Positions 22,401 to 32,730 of a stretch of DNA of 64,000 nt are shown in pieces. The stretch spans positions 10,650,881-10,714,880 of the forward strand of contig CM032797.1 of NCBI GenBank assembly GCA_019155185.1. The letters run 5' to 3'. Source of the DNA: Beaufortia kweichowensis. Lineage: Eukaryota > Chordata > Actinopteri > Cypriniformes > Gastromyzontidae. The position numbers and the translations under genes were made by a program. The first letter of the stretch is position 1. Every line of letters starts with the position of its first letter. Below the pieces are notes generated by a model. It was not told where the DNA came from, ran no database searches, and saw only the letters and a list, made by a program, of their open reading frames with translations.

Positions 22401-22812
22401 CCGGTGGCACTGCAGAAAAAGGGGAGCTGAACACAGACTGGGTCACCTGAGCGCTGCACACATCCCCCTCCACATCCGCACCGCACGCTAGAGGAGGAGC
22501 TGCAGCGGCCGCGCTGGGACCCGTGATCCCAGCCACGAAGCCCGCAGCTCGGGCACTGCTGAGAGCCTGGTTCGCTGCTGCGGCCAATGCCTGCTGCTGG
22601 CCCGCTGCAGAAACCAGGCTCTGTCTAGTCCTCGCCTCCGTAATCGAACTGTCATCCTGATCCGTCTGATTATCCCCGTCGTCCTGCACGGGTCGTCCGT
22701 CCAGAGAGATGTTGCTGAGGAATGAAAGCGCGGCTTGCCTCCTCCGTGGATCTATCACGCGCTTCCCCGTGTGCTCTAGACTGGAGTGTTTCAGCTGCAG
22801 CGCGCTCGCCAT
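10261..22812 (-). CDS. cables1: cables1 (Cdk5 and Abl enzyme substrate 1), complete, 10 coding exons, frame break in exon 1
   Basis: Coding exons in transcript order: 22812-22269, 16983-16912, 16564-16472, 15471-15394, 13424-13316, 13132-12979, 12653-12550, 11638-11532, 10845-10638 and 10401-10261. All introns are GT-AG. CABLES1 is an adaptor that links Cdk5, Cdk2 or Cdk3 to Abl/Wee1-type tyrosine kinases and raises inhibitory tyrosine phosphorylation of the Cdk. With one base restored in exon 1 the product is 536 residues; human is about 633, with a longer low-complexity N terminus. N-terminal landmark: YTQGILPVSYSRQSSQNYC. Middle landmarks: SQRSSLETLEDIEENAPLRR, CRTLSGSPRP, ISGRRSF and GLEGVELGADGK. 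Residues from about 386 to the end are the cyclin-box-like domain (VIEYVKPSDLKKDMNETF, CAGACVLLAAKIG, RRELIAFEFPVLVALEF). The ten-exon structure equals human CABLES1. The co-linear neighbour is gata6. Confidence 0.96.
10638..10845 (-). CDS. cables1: cables1 exon 9
   Basis: Encodes LKREIRKLVLEECGYEESTV, AMAFVYFEKLVLQGKLHKQN, RKLCAGACVLLAAKIGGDLK and KHEVKILID, the core helices of the cyclin-like fold. Acceptor TCATAG, donor GTAAGT. Confidence 0.96.
11532..11638 (-). CDS. cables1: cables1 exon 8
   Basis: Encodes TTVIEYVKPSDLKKDMNETF and KEKFPHIRLTLSKIR, plus two bases of the following serine. It starts the cyclin-box-like domain. Acceptor TCATAG, donor GTAAAG. Confidence 0.95.
12550..12653 (-). 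CDS. cables1: cables1 exon 7
   Basis: Encodes NELGDFREYDPNLLDDPQWP, then CGKHKRVLIFPSYM, the most conserved block just before the cyclin-like domain. Acceptor CCACAG, donor GTGAGT, phase 0 out. Confidence 0.95.
12979..13132 (-). CDS. cables1: cables1 exon 6
   Basis: Encodes TVSYTQFLYPTNVLGRRNT, IDSTSSFSQSRN and ASHRSLSLARANSTQSSLDT. The acceptor CCATAG at 13133-13134 was chosen over an in-frame CACAG 18 bases further in because TVSYTQ is present in human CABLES1. Serine-rich, as expected for the regulatory middle region. Donor GTCCGT. Confidence 0.92.
13316..13424 (-). CDS. cables1: cables1 exon 5 with a NAGNAG tandem acceptor
   Basis: Encodes DVKAESGRQRHPSGGMSAKE and MVIGLEGVELGADGK. Two in-frame acceptors lie three bases apart (CAGCAG): the longer form starts at 13424 and adds one arginine, the shorter at 13421. 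Human sequence as recalled (VGDLKLDGG) matches the shorter form. Donor GTGACT. Confidence 0.9.
13425..15393 (-). other. cables1: cables1 intron 4
   Basis: About 2 kb with no coding block on either strand and no clear transposon boundary. It holds a perfect 14-base palindrome at 15286-15317. Confidence 0.7.
15286..15317. repeat. Perfect 14-base hairpin
   Basis: Arms TTAATTCCAAATAA (15286-15299) and TTATTTGGAATTAA (15304-15317) are exact reverse complements around a four-base TTAT loop. It lies in cables1 intron 4, about 77 bases from exon 4. Confidence 0.85.
15394..15471 (-). CDS. cables1: cables1 exon 4
   Basis: 78 bases encoding IVLISGRRSFYSVFSVLPYR and DCSQT, with acceptor TTATAG and donor GTATGT. 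Human reads IVLISGRRSFCSIFSVLPYR, so this is a conservative match. Confidence 0.94.
16472..16564 (-). CDS. cables1: cables1 exon 3
   Basis: 93 bases encoding CRTLSGSPRPKSFKKVHF, then IKNIRQHDMRNG, with acceptor TCTAG and donor GTACGT. The SPRP motif is a potential proline-directed (Cdk) phosphorylation site. Confidence 0.95.
16912..16983 (-). CDS. cables1: cables1 exon 2
   Basis: 72 bases encoding RRLISQRSSLETLEDIEENA and PLR, flanked by acceptor ATGCAG and donor GTATGG. Phase: one base completes an arginine codon shared with exon 1, two bases open an arginine shared with exon 3. Near-identical to the human exon as I recall it. Confidence 0.95.
17256..17465 (-). mobile_element. tRNA-derived SINE with target-site duplication
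   Basis: On the minus strand: an A-box-like GGTGAGTGGA, B box GTTCGAATCCCGG, then a CT-rich body (CCTTTCCGAACCCG, TCTCTCTCCTCC, ACTTCCTGTC) ending in AATGATAAAGG and an A-run. I recall this as a common fish SINE body. A short direct repeat, CATGCCTGATTTTT at 17256 and CATGCCCGATTTTT at 17451, brackets the body at 17271-17450 and fits a retroposition duplication with one mismatch. Confidence 0.85.
18970..19214. mobile_element. Foldback MITE of the common cyprinid GATAGTTCACCC family
   Basis: The left end ACAGTTCATCCAAAAAATA and the right end TATTTTTTAGATGAACT then ACCCCTTTAAA are inverted copies. The centre (GTCCATACGATGGAAGTCAG, then GCCAGTGTTGTTTGGCGACC) matches, from memory, the core of a very abundant fish repeat. 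No coding capacity. Boundaries within about 5 bases. Confidence 0.8.
20070..20390. promoter_or_regulatory. cables1: Candidate regulatory segment in cables1 intron 1
   Basis: A GC-richer, purine-skewed segment in an AT-rich intron, with overlapping open frames that look like no protein. It includes a CAGCAGCTGCCC E-box near 20334. The call is from composition only. Confidence 0.2.
21835..22190. repeat. Possible degenerate inverted-repeat element
   Basis: AAACCAAGTGGCA at 21908-21920 is exactly inverted as TGCCACTTGGTTT at 22172-22184. The sequence between is AT-rich and non-coding. A transposon origin is possible, but no clean terminal repeats or target duplication were found. Confidence 0.35.
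22269..22812 (-). CDS. cables1: cables1 exon 1 (start codon, frameshifted near its 3' end)
   Basis: Starts MASALQLKHSSLEHTGKRV at 22812. The early frame runs 170 codons through an alanine/glutamine-rich stretch and YTQGILPVSY, SQNYCCLEGGR, then meets TAG at 22300-22302. The family-like continuation GQIANSALELQRSR is in the next frame and ends at the donor GTAACA (22268 downward). The two frames meet at a run of six G on the minus strand (22307-22312 C on plus). One extra G would fuse them and also gives the correct phase to exon 2. Confidence 0.9.
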
Positions 22813-23060
22813 CGCGGGTAAAATAACGCGTGTTTGTCAACGGAGATGGTTCATTGTGTTTGTGGGAATGTGGGGTAAGATTGTTGGTCAAAACGCCATG
22901 GCGTTGTCTTTTAACTGCCTGCTGTGTGTTTTACTGTGTGTGTGTGTGTGTGTGTACAGAAAAGCAGGGTCACGTGTGCGCAGTATTGTGGCAGTGGAAG
23001 CGTCAGTCTGACCAATAGGGATTCATGAGAACGAGGCGGCGTTACAAAACATTGCCACTT
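22813..23060 (-). promoter_or_regulatory. cables1: cables1 5' UTR and promoter region (probable)
   Basis: Directly upstream of the start codon. CpG-bearing sequence in an AT-rich setting, an E-box CACGTG at 22971-22976, CCAAT at 23011-23015 (plus strand) and a TG repeat at 22935-22956. No TATA box at a suitable distance was seen; transcription start unknown. Confidence 0.5.
22935..22956. repeat. (TG)n microsatellite
   Basis: About 10 to 11 uninterrupted TG units in the presumed cables1 promoter, 120 bases upstream of the start codon. Likely polymorphic. Confidence 0.9.
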
Positions 23061-25080
23061 GCCTGAATAGTCAGCATTTTTGGGGGCCTCAATTTTGTTC
23101 AGAACTCACAATTTTCCTTAGAAATCTATATAGTCTAGATTTCAGACAAATTTTTGCTCGTCGTATGTATGTGAGAAAGAAATAAATCGTTAATTTGAGA
23201 AAGGTTTAGAGAAACTGCATATCCTATGTAGGCAGTCTAAGTAGGTGGTTCAATAGATTTTGAAACACAGTCATGGGTTTTTTTTTTCTATGTTCTTGTT
23301 CCGCCCTTTTGGGCAACTTGGACAGGGCATTTTTAAATGACATAAAAAGTAAATATTTAACGCATGAACTGTAATACAGTTCAGATTAGAGCTCTTTCAG
23401 ATGTTTTAAAATAGCATTTTAACAAAACTTGCTTGTCCAGTGTGTCGCTCACAAGTTCACTATAAGTTGTTTTTTGGCAACAGCAACAATAGATAATGAG
23501 ACGTCTTTAATTCTTCTTCATGTTTAATCTATTTAAAGCATAAATGATTAACGTGGTTATATATATGCAGGGGTATAAAGATAGCACAAGCATATAGTAA
23601 CAATAAGAATGCAGTAAATTTAGTTCAAAAATGCATATTTTAGATTCCATTCTCAACCCGACTAATTTCTTAACTACATTACGAAACAAAATATGACGAC
23701 ATTTCACATGCTGGCACAATTTATTGCCAGAACAAACTGTCACTGTACTGTAAGTTCATAGTTGCACGTTTGCTCACAGTAATTTCCAATAAGATTGTGC
23801 CATCTAGTGGTTAATAACATTAATTACATATACATGGAAAATATGTGGGTATAAAATTGCTTTATATCGATTCACGACCTGTGAAGGTATTTGGTGAACG
23901 TAAAATTTTAGAAAATAAACATACAAGTAAAATAAAGTTGTATTTGGCATCTTTGTTTTGAGTGCCACCTGTTTCGCATTTAAATTTCATAGGACTTCTC
24001 ATACTCTAGTCTATATCCACTAGATGTCGCTATATTGTAAACAAGGCGTCCAAGGACTTGTTCCTGGTAGTGATATGTGTGAAAAAGATTCCCGTGATGA
24101 ACTGAATGAGGGAGGTGATATAAACCAGTGATGAAATGTTGTGGATTTAAGTTCACTTGCCATTTGTAACAGATACTCTGGAATTCTTACTCAATCAGTT
24201 CTCTGAGCTCACAGGAGGACGTGGAGGAGGACCAGAGATGAAAAGAGTGTGCTGCAATTTTACAACATTGCATTTTTCATTTATATTCACAGTGTGTGAA
24301 TAGTTTACATGTCAAGCCCTGATAGTGCAGTGTCCTGTTGTGTTACAAGCTATACACCATTTAAAACTATAGTAGTTAATTTGTAATTGTTCTGATTCTT
24401 ATATAATTATTATACAGTTTTATGATCTTATAGTTATTCAAGTAAATTGCCAGTCGCCCATAGGTTTATAATATGTGCACAATATGTGTATTATTTATGT
24501 AATATATGATATCGACAACAAGTATAATAATACAAAGCAAAACTAAAGGCAAAATATTGCATGACAAAAGCCCCACAGTAAAATTAATAAATGACATTTA
24601 AATGGTTAATAGTGTTTCTAAAAAACTGAGTTCAATTAAGTAGTTCAATAGGAATAAATCAATTTCTGTGTCTATTCTCATTCACTCACCCTAACCATAC
24701 TGCCTATGTGTGAACATATAAGTGGTGTTAATGGGTCTAAATTAATTAGGGGAAAATGGAATTCAGTTATGGTAATCATGGACTACAATATTAGTGTTTC
24801 AGTAACAGTGGGTGGTCCATTTGCGTTGTCATCTGGTCAGAATTCTTCCACACTGATAACCTTCCACGGTCAGAAGCACTCGGGTCAATGACATTATTCT
24901 AACATGAGTTAACTATGTTGTGGTAATGACAGATGGTCAGATGAAGAACTAAGAAATAAGGAAGCCATTTAGAAGTAATGTTCATTGTTTTTTTTCTTTG
25001 TTATGATCCAAAACACTTGCTTATCAGTCACCTTTTCAGGAAAAATAAACATTATAGTTTAAGTGTGGGAACTATGTTTT
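23061..25080. other. Intergenic, AT-rich
   Basis: Nothing coding recognised. Short motifs GCCATCTAGTGG near 23799 and CACTAGATGTCGC near 24019 recur in fish repeats, but no element boundaries are visible. Confidence 0.6.
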
Positions 25081-25255
25081 TTGGCAGATTGATTACCATA
25101 TGTATTACCATAGTTTTATTAAAATAATTATGGTTTTAACTGTGGTTACTGTAGTGGAATTTTTTTTAAAAAAATGTATTATTATTACAAATAACACCAA
25201 AACAACTATGGTTACTATAGTTAAGCCATGGGTAATTTTGGTAAGGGCTGTTTTT
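25080..25255. repeat. Probable DNA-transposon remnant (ACCATGG-type fish repeat)
   Basis: Repeated ACCATAG/CTATGGTT strings on both strands and an end AAGCCATGGGTAATTTTGGT then AAGGGCTG resemble, from memory, a common cyprinid repeat that ends in AACCATGGTTAATTTTCGTA. No coding frame. Boundaries approximate. Confidence 0.5.
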
Positions 25256-28200
25256 AAGAACAAGAAATAATTAAGTGTATTGTGTTGGACAGCCAAAGTC
25301 TCTCAATTTCACACATGAAGTAAAAGGAGAACAACTTTCGCTTTTCACTCCTAATTTGACAAAGTTTCAATTGGTTGCACATTTGTGTTGTTTTATTACT
25401 TCCTTATTCTCTTAATGGACCAAAATATCAAAATTTTTCACAGTGGTTTCTGGGACTTCGCTGTCACCAGCAACAATGAAGCAACTCTCAGCCAGGTTAA
25501 TCTCATCCCCAGATCAGAAGCACACAACACAGACCTCAGACTCTCTGTCCCTCCGCGTGAAATGCAGCACTTCCTGTGTTTGTGTGGGGCTTCCTTACCC
25601 TCCAGTGATTTTGGCACCTCATTGTGAGTAATGATGCACGCGGTGTGGCAACAGTTACGAGCTGGAGAAAAAGTGACAAGAAATTGCAATAGTAACTTTT
25701 ATTGATGAGCTCGTTTTGTTAATGGTTTTCTGACAGCAGGCATCTGATGGCACATATATGAACTGGGATGCAGTGAAACTGAAAGTGATTTATTACATGT
25801 CTGCTCTTTATCAGTTAAATGAAATGTGACTCATTTGATGTGACTAAACCATTTTCAAAAAAAATTATGTTTGTAGTTTTATGTTGGAATGAGTAAGAAA
25901 GTGGGGAACTAAATAATGTCAGTAATGTATTTTAGAAATGTATAGAATTACAGCAAAAGTAAAGGTGGTTTTTATCAGATACCAATTTAGTTAGTGATTT
26001 ATATACTGCCAGAAGTTAATCGGACTACATTGCTTTGACGGATAGCTAGGAATCAGCTCCCCAACGTCACACAGTCTGACGCTGATGTTTTTGTTGTTGG
26101 TTTTCTTTGGTCAAGAGGGCAGTGCTAGGGATCTGCGGTCAGACGGCAGGATTGATGAGGGAACTGTGAGGAAGTCCATCTCCAGCCCACCCGTGGGCCA
26201 CGGCAGCTCCACATCAAACGGGCCAGCTCCGCCGTGATGTATGACGCCGACTGCACTGCACTTTCAACCAGAGTCGAGATGGGTCCATCAAGGGATTTAT
26301 CTCAGGGGAGGATGAAAGGAGAAGCAGAGGCGTCTGCCAAACAAAGGCTCACGGAGGCCAACCGTACAGGTCAGACTAGGCCCTCACACGGGAGAGATTT
26401 ATATTATTCCACTTCAGTTAAAGACACATGGCAGCCATTTTGGGCTGAGATGAGGTGGGTGGACACTAAATAGTTAAAAGGTCATTCGATAATCGTACAT
26501 GAACATTTAAAAACAGAAATGATTGTGTGAGAAAAACCACATAATGTCCACTACAAATAAAAATAATATTAAATGTTAAATCTTTACAAAAAATTGAAGT
26601 TGTGACCTTGTCATATATTTAAAAAACCAATGAGATCACACAACAGTTATTTAGCCCTTCCCACCCCCCTCACACATCCAAACTGTTTCTGGCATGAGTC
26701 AGAATTCCTCAGAAATGAGATTAGGATTTTAAAAAGCTAAAAAGTCTTTCTAAATCTTCTCTTTAACATATCTAATAAGTAAATGTTTAATTATTGTTTT
26801 TAAAGATTATAAAAGAATCTTTCAGAATTTCATTATTTTATTACTATATAAAAATGTATTATTTATCAAAACAAATTAAAACAAAAATACATTTTCACAC
26901 AATTAAATATGTATCAGTTTTATTAATCATGTAACACACGTGAGCTCTGACCTCTGAGGCACTTAAACTTGTCAGATGCGGTAACCAGAACATTAAACAA
27001 TTTAGTCATAATGTGATTGCATTTTTGAAAATGTTTTGAATCAGTATTTGTTTTCTCTTCTCGTGTGTGGAGGAACGCAGGCCTGAGATAACATACTTTT
27101 CTGTTCAGCTCAAAACGAAAACATTCATTTGTATTCATTTGAAGAAGTGAGCAGCAGAGCGCTTTAGCACTGGTGGGAGACACAAGTTGGCACCTATTGT
27201 GTTAGTGTGCTAAAAAAGTCCTGCAATGAAGTGATCTGCTCAATGCGTTTTACATGCTCCATTGCTTTGACAAAGTTAAAGCCATATTTAATTTCACTTG
27301 CTACACAAGTGCAAGTTGTCATGTTGGCTTAAGTTGTTTATCCAAGGCATCGCCATTAGAAGAGACGTTTTGGCATCCACTTTCACACTGTATTCAAGAA
27401 AACGACATCGACCATCCATTCACGGGAAATATGTAAACACACGATGACATTTGTAGAATAAAAACACATCACATTCAATTGAACCTCTTCTCAAGGGAAG
27501 AAAACACAATCCCAGCCTTTGCAGAATAAATGTTTGGAGAATATTTTGATTTCAGGTAACAAGAAGCCTGGCAGGATAGGGTCAACTGGATGAAACAATG
27601 AAAGGCCACGAATGGGGCCACATTTGTGTGGCTGGGAGGAAACATCGTGGAGGATTTATAGGGGAAGTGTGAGGTGAAACAGCAGCAGCAGGTTCAGTGG
27701 GAAGGTCAGTGTATAGACTCTGAGTTTACTGTAACAGCAGCCTTTACAGTGAGCAAAAGTCTCCACGTGTAAGTGGCCAAGTCCCACACTAGAGGAAGAA
27801 GCATGTTATGAGTCAGCATATTAAGAGGAAAAGCCTGTGCATTCCAAAGTTTAGCCATGATGTGTAATTGTTTTAAAACTGTGTCACAGAAGTTAGGTTC
27901 TGGGTCTGTGACAGACCTTTCAAATGATATAATGTTTGGGAGGATCCTGATCATTCAGTCATGTCAATCATTATTGCAATCGTGTGCAAAAGTGTGTTAA
28001 AGTCTATAAATGCAATTAGTATTATTTTCAATTGGCACAAATTTTGCAATAGTCAATTATTCTTTGTGGCAACCGTTTGTTTAGATACAAGTTTGAGATT
28101 TGGAGAGGCCTGAAATTCTTTACAGCGCATAACTATAACTTGACTTAAAACATTATAATTATAGTATTTGCTTTTACTAACTGAAAAAAGGGTTTATCAG

Positions 28201-28300
28201 ACTTAATAACAATAATACAATTTACAAAAATTCAGTAGACTTGTGAAAAACCTGAACCACTGGAACTAAAATAATGGTATCTTTTAATAGGGCTAAAAAT
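25255..28300. other. Intergenic with scattered complex blocks
   Basis: No exon recognised. GC-richer blocks at 26040-26430 and 27480-27720 break the AT-rich background; both could be conserved non-coding elements, but I have no comparison to prove it. Confidence 0.5.
26040..26430. promoter_or_regulatory. Candidate conserved non-coding segment
   Basis: GC-rich, CpG-containing and free of simple repeats (for example AGCCCACCCGTGGGCCACGG, a near-palindrome around 26185). It lies between cables1 and gata6. The frames crossing it show no recognisable domain. Confidence 0.25.
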
Positions 28301-28365
28301 CAACTGTTTAGAAACTGCCCAAAGACCGTAGAAAACCTCTAGTAATGCCTGTGCAACCACCCAGA
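28300..28365. repeat. Degenerate GCAACCACCCA-type fish minisatellite fragment
   Basis: AACCTCTAGTAATGCC and GTGCAACCACCCAGACC resemble units of the repeat at 41335-41421. Short and diverged. Confidence 0.3.
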
Positions 28366-29219
28366 CCAAACAATTCAAAACACTTATTATATCTTATTAT
28401 ATAATTTCCAATTATAATACATTATTATTATTCGTTTTACTGTAACTTAAACAAAAGTATTACAAAGCTATGAAGTCTGTATAAATATCAAATCGTTGTA
28501 GACCGCTAATGAAACATCTCTTAACCCCCTATTTATTACAGAGCCTCTACAGTTTGGAGTATAAACTTACATCAGGCCACTGTGTTAATCTCTCTGTGTT
28601 TATGCACATGTATGCATTTACTGCACAATGCTGATAAATAGGAATGTGTGGGCCCAGCCCATAACAGCTCATGGTTCTGACCCAGAGGAGGTAGCTGGAG
28701 GAGGATAGAATCCATCACTATTGGCTGAGATCGTCTCGGGTCAGCGCCGAAGCCTCTCCTCGTGCCTGGTACCTGCTGGAACGAACAGAGGTGGAAACCG
28801 TACAGCGCACGCCCCAACCAGCCTCGAATGAGGCGGTCAGGACAGAATGTACGCTGGGCTTGAGCTCTTTTTACTTCATCTCTGCCTCTCCCGTTTTCCC
28901 GGCTCACTATGCTTATGTGCAGAGTTTGTTACAAATGCAGAAGAGAGTTTAGGGAATGTCCGCTGGAAACAGACCCATGCTTTGTTTTCGTAATGCTTAC
29001 AGGTTTCTGTAAGGAGTCTTAGCTTTCACGGTCTATGTGTGAGCAGAAATCTAAATCACTGAGATGAGTCATAAACTGTAAAGTGGTTCGACGTTTTTAT
29101 TAATGCTTCCACAAATTAGATCAAGTCATGTTTAATGGCCACAATGATTAATTGAACTCCACTGATATACGCAGGTGGAACAATATGAATTCCATAATCT
29201 AACCTTTCGTTGTGGGTGT

Positions 29220-29315
29220 TTTTGTAGCTCAATCGGTGGAACATTGCAGTAGCAGCAGTCATGGGTTTGATTTCCAGAGAAAGATTGAACTGAGAAAATG
29301 TATCTCAGGTACACT
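29220..29315 (+). mobile_element. tRNA-derived SINE fragment
   Basis: A-box region GTAGCTCAATCGGTGGAAC and B-box region GGGTTTGATTTCC sit at tRNA-like spacing, followed by a short body. This matches, from memory, a cyprinid SINE head (GTAGCTCAGTGGTAGAGC). The decayed B box shows it is not a tRNA gene. Confidence 0.7.
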
Positions 29316-31290
29316 ATTTAAATTCTGGTGGTTTTTGGTTGGTTATTGTATATTAACAGTACATTTGACATCATGTGCTGTACTGTCATGTACTGTCATG
29401 ATCACCTGATGTTTTTAGCTAAATAAAGAAGAAGGCAGCTTAACTGGTTAAAGTTTAGAAACAGGGTGATTTCTATTCAGCGGATGAGCAGTGAGTGACT
29501 TGCTACAGGTTTTATGGGTCTGTCTGTAGTGTCTTGTCAAGGGGGCTTCATGAAATGCAGGGCTTGATCCCCTGCCTTATCCAACTTGTATTTCACATCG
29601 TGAAACATGAAACAAATGACCTTTTCTACCCCTTTTGTGGCATTCCTGAGCCTCAAACATTGAAATCCAGGTTAATCACTCTCGTAATGGTTGTTCAGTG
29701 GCATATTTCATGTGCAAAACAATGTTTTTTTTATTTAGAATCAATCTGGCATGTTTAAATGTTATGTATGGATATGAACTAAACTGGAACAATTAGCATA
29801 ACATTTACAGTGCACAGCAATATAAAGGAATCCAAACTGAGGATAAGAACACATTATATACACTTCTCCTACAAAAAACCTACAATGTGCAGAAAAATAT
29901 TTTTCTTGTTTTTTTGTTGTCAAAGTGTGTTCATATCCAGCACCAACAAAACTATTAATTATTAACTCTTTACTGATACTGTAAAGAACATCACAACATC
30001 TCTAAAAATCAGTTGTTCCCCTTTAATTCAATTAGCTTCCCCTAGTTGTATCCGCAAAACTCTTTCAAGGACAAAAAACTCTAAATTTGAATAAAACAAA
30101 TCATTAATCATCTCTGACATTAACAGGAATTTTTTCCATTTAGTGATCACCATAAAAACATTTTATGGGGTCAGGGTTCAAGAAACCTTCATTTTTCAAC
30201 TACCCAACTTGTTACATTTGCCTAACCAGCAAATAATTTAAATAATTTGCAATGAATATTTAGCAAATAATCACAAAATTAGTCATTCATAATTTGTCAA
30301 CTCCTTATACTTTTAGCTTTCTCAGTGTTTAACACCACTCAAACTTCTGTCATTCAGAAGAACGAACTAGAAATATTAATGACTCATCTTGCAATATGGA
30401 TTTTTCTCAATTTAGATTTTTGCAATTAAATTGCTTTTTACAAGTAGAATTCCCCCCTACTTGATGCAATATTCTGGGCACTTTCTGTTTTAAGAGGAAA
30501 TACATCAGCACAGGAAAGGAAACCACACAGATTTGTTAAATGGGGGTAGTATTGTTTTTTACACAAAATCTATATATTAAAAACTATAGTATTAAAAGTA
30601 TATGTTCAAGTAATCTCCAAAGAATCTCCTTTCTCCTTTGAAAGTCTCCTTTAAAACTTTGTAAGTAATTTCTCGAGAGTGCAAATTAAGATCTTGTGCC
30701 TTCATTTATGACGAATGCAGCTCATGTATGTTAAATGCTTCCCAGAAAACTGGCCAATTGAACCTAAAACTGCTTTTTAAAAAAGAATCACCCTGAATCA
30801 CGCCTTGCACTTTGCTCCTCCCATCAGATAGCACTTTCTCAGCCATACATCATCTCTTTATTCTCTCTCGTCTGAGTTAAGGTTAGGCAGACATGACTTT
30901 GGCAGGTAGAACGTCTTTGAGCAGCTTCACTGCACTCCATCAGCACTGCTTACAATCATTTGTTTTCTCACTTCTAATGAAGTTGTCATTCTCTCCTGGG
31001 CAGACACGGCCAGCGTTCCCTTGCTCTGCTGAGGAAAGGGTGGGAGTAGAGTGGGGAAAAAAGAAGAGAAAAACATTAGCTCCAGTTCCAAAGCATTCTA
31101 CAATGCATTAGGTCATGAGAATTTAATCATACGCCGCTCAAATGATGAAATAAGTCACCAGAGTTGAGCTTCACCATTGGTCACTCAAAGGTCAGCTGTA
31201 AAGGGGAGAATGATAAATAACTCGGGCAAAATAGAATTATTAAGTTTCTTCGTGTGTAACAGAAGAGCAAATTAGCAACCCTTAAAGACA
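29316..31290. other. Intergenic, AT-rich
   Basis: No gene or clear repeat boundary was recognised. Confidence 0.55.
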
Positions 31291-31990
31291 GTCCAGGTTC
31301 CACAAGTTTTTTGCTTGTGGGAATTCTGGCTGACAGAAAGAAAAAGAGTCCGTGGCGCTTAAGGAATGGCTGCGGAGTTATTTTTGTTTGTCGAAAAATT
31401 CAGAAGTGGGCCTGTTACCCTGGAGGCAGCTCGTGTTTTCCATGTAGCTTTGTGACTTGGCAGGGCCTAGATTCTTGGTTTCCCATTCTATTCCCCCTTC
31501 CTCCCCTAAGACCTTCTCTTTCTCTCTTTCCCTGTCACCCTGTTCAACCAAAGTATTCCCCCACCTCCCCTGCAGGAAAGAGAGAGCAGCCTGCTGTGGA
31601 GACAGGCTGACTGCGCAGGCGGCCCGGCAGATGCACTGGAGATAAGTTTGTGTTCGTAAGCTGGGCCGTGACCCTCCGCAGCAGGACACTGACCAGATCC
31701 TGTCAGCGAGAGGGCAGAAGGGAGCCCGACTCGGCCGCTACCCTCCCCCCACAGCCTCATCCTCAGACCCACCCTCCTGCCACCCAGCCTATCACGGCCC
31801 CACGGGGAGGAGGGAAGCCCCTCGGAGCCAACGCTTTCCTCCGCAAAGGTTCCCTAACACCTCCTTTCGACCCTGCAATCTCTCTTCGGCGCAGAGAGAG
31901 AATAGTGGACCGCATCATTTCCCCTCTCCCTGCCGGGCTAATGGATGGAGACGTGTGACAGTGACGCCGGACTGCTTTCCAAAACACTCC
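31290..31990. promoter_or_regulatory. Candidate conserved non-coding segment, GC-rich
   Basis: The most GC-rich stretch of the cables1-gata6 interval, with CpGs, a pyrimidine tract (CTTTCTCTCTTTCCC near 31516) and overlapping open frames on both strands that follow from high GC. No protein family is recognisable. It could be an enhancer or an unannotated promoter. Confidence 0.3.
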
Positions 31991-32394
31991 ACATCAGCAT
32001 TTTCTCATGGCTGCTGCTGCAAGTGTAACCAAAGGAAGCTTCTGCTTTTCTGGTGCAGCAAAGTCTGCAAGTGTTAAAATAGATTCAACTGGAAAGTAAA
32101 GATGTATAATGTTGAATGCTGTATATTATACATGTTAAATATTCAAGTGTAACTTCAAGTAAAAAAATTGATAATCCATGTGAAACTCGTAACCCTAAGA
32201 AGGGGGCGTGGCTATCTTAGCCAAAAGTACTATTTAATCTTTGAATACCTGTTACTTTAGTGTGACATTTAACAAAGAAATACTGTCTGCTTTACTTTAC
32301 TTGTGCATTGTTTAGAATAATTAAATAATTCTAAACTGATTAAACTAAAATCAAAACAGTTTGATCAATTTCAGTTATCACCTCTTTCAAAGAT

Positions 32395-32730
32395 TGGTCT
32401 AAACAAACACCTCTTGACCTTTGATTTCAGTGGTGAAGATTCTGGAGACTTTGGGTCTTCTTCCTGGGCCGCTGGGATGCTCAGCGCAGTCGCGCCGTCC
32501 CTGGAACATTAACGTGCCAGGCGTTCCCGATGACTTCCTGACTCTGTCTATGAGCTGAGACCAGTTGGGACACAAGATGAGATGAAAGCAACTGGCGCAA
32601 CTTGAAATGCCAACGGGAAGTATTGAAAATACTTTGCTTTGATGTGAACCTAATTGGCCTTTCAGCAGCTTCATCTGCCTGAGAGAGTTTACTTCAAGCA
32701 CTGGAGTCTGATAAGCCGCAATGCAATAGA
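32395..32730. promoter_or_regulatory. Candidate conserved non-coding segment
   Basis: Complex sequence with a TGACCTTTGAT string at 32414-32424 (nuclear-receptor or TCF-like) and CpG-bearing CGCAGTCGCGCCG near 32486. It is flanked by AT-rich DNA and has no recognisable coding content. Confidence 0.25.

Noticed and set aside
22075..22491. A 138-codon plus-strand ORF over cables1 exon 1
   Set aside because: It is antisense to a GC-rich coding exon whose frame is clearly CABLES1; the plus frame has no family resemblance.
31311..31987. A cluster of overlapping ORFs on both strands
   Set aside because: Open frames on both strands in several registers point to GC content rather than coding.
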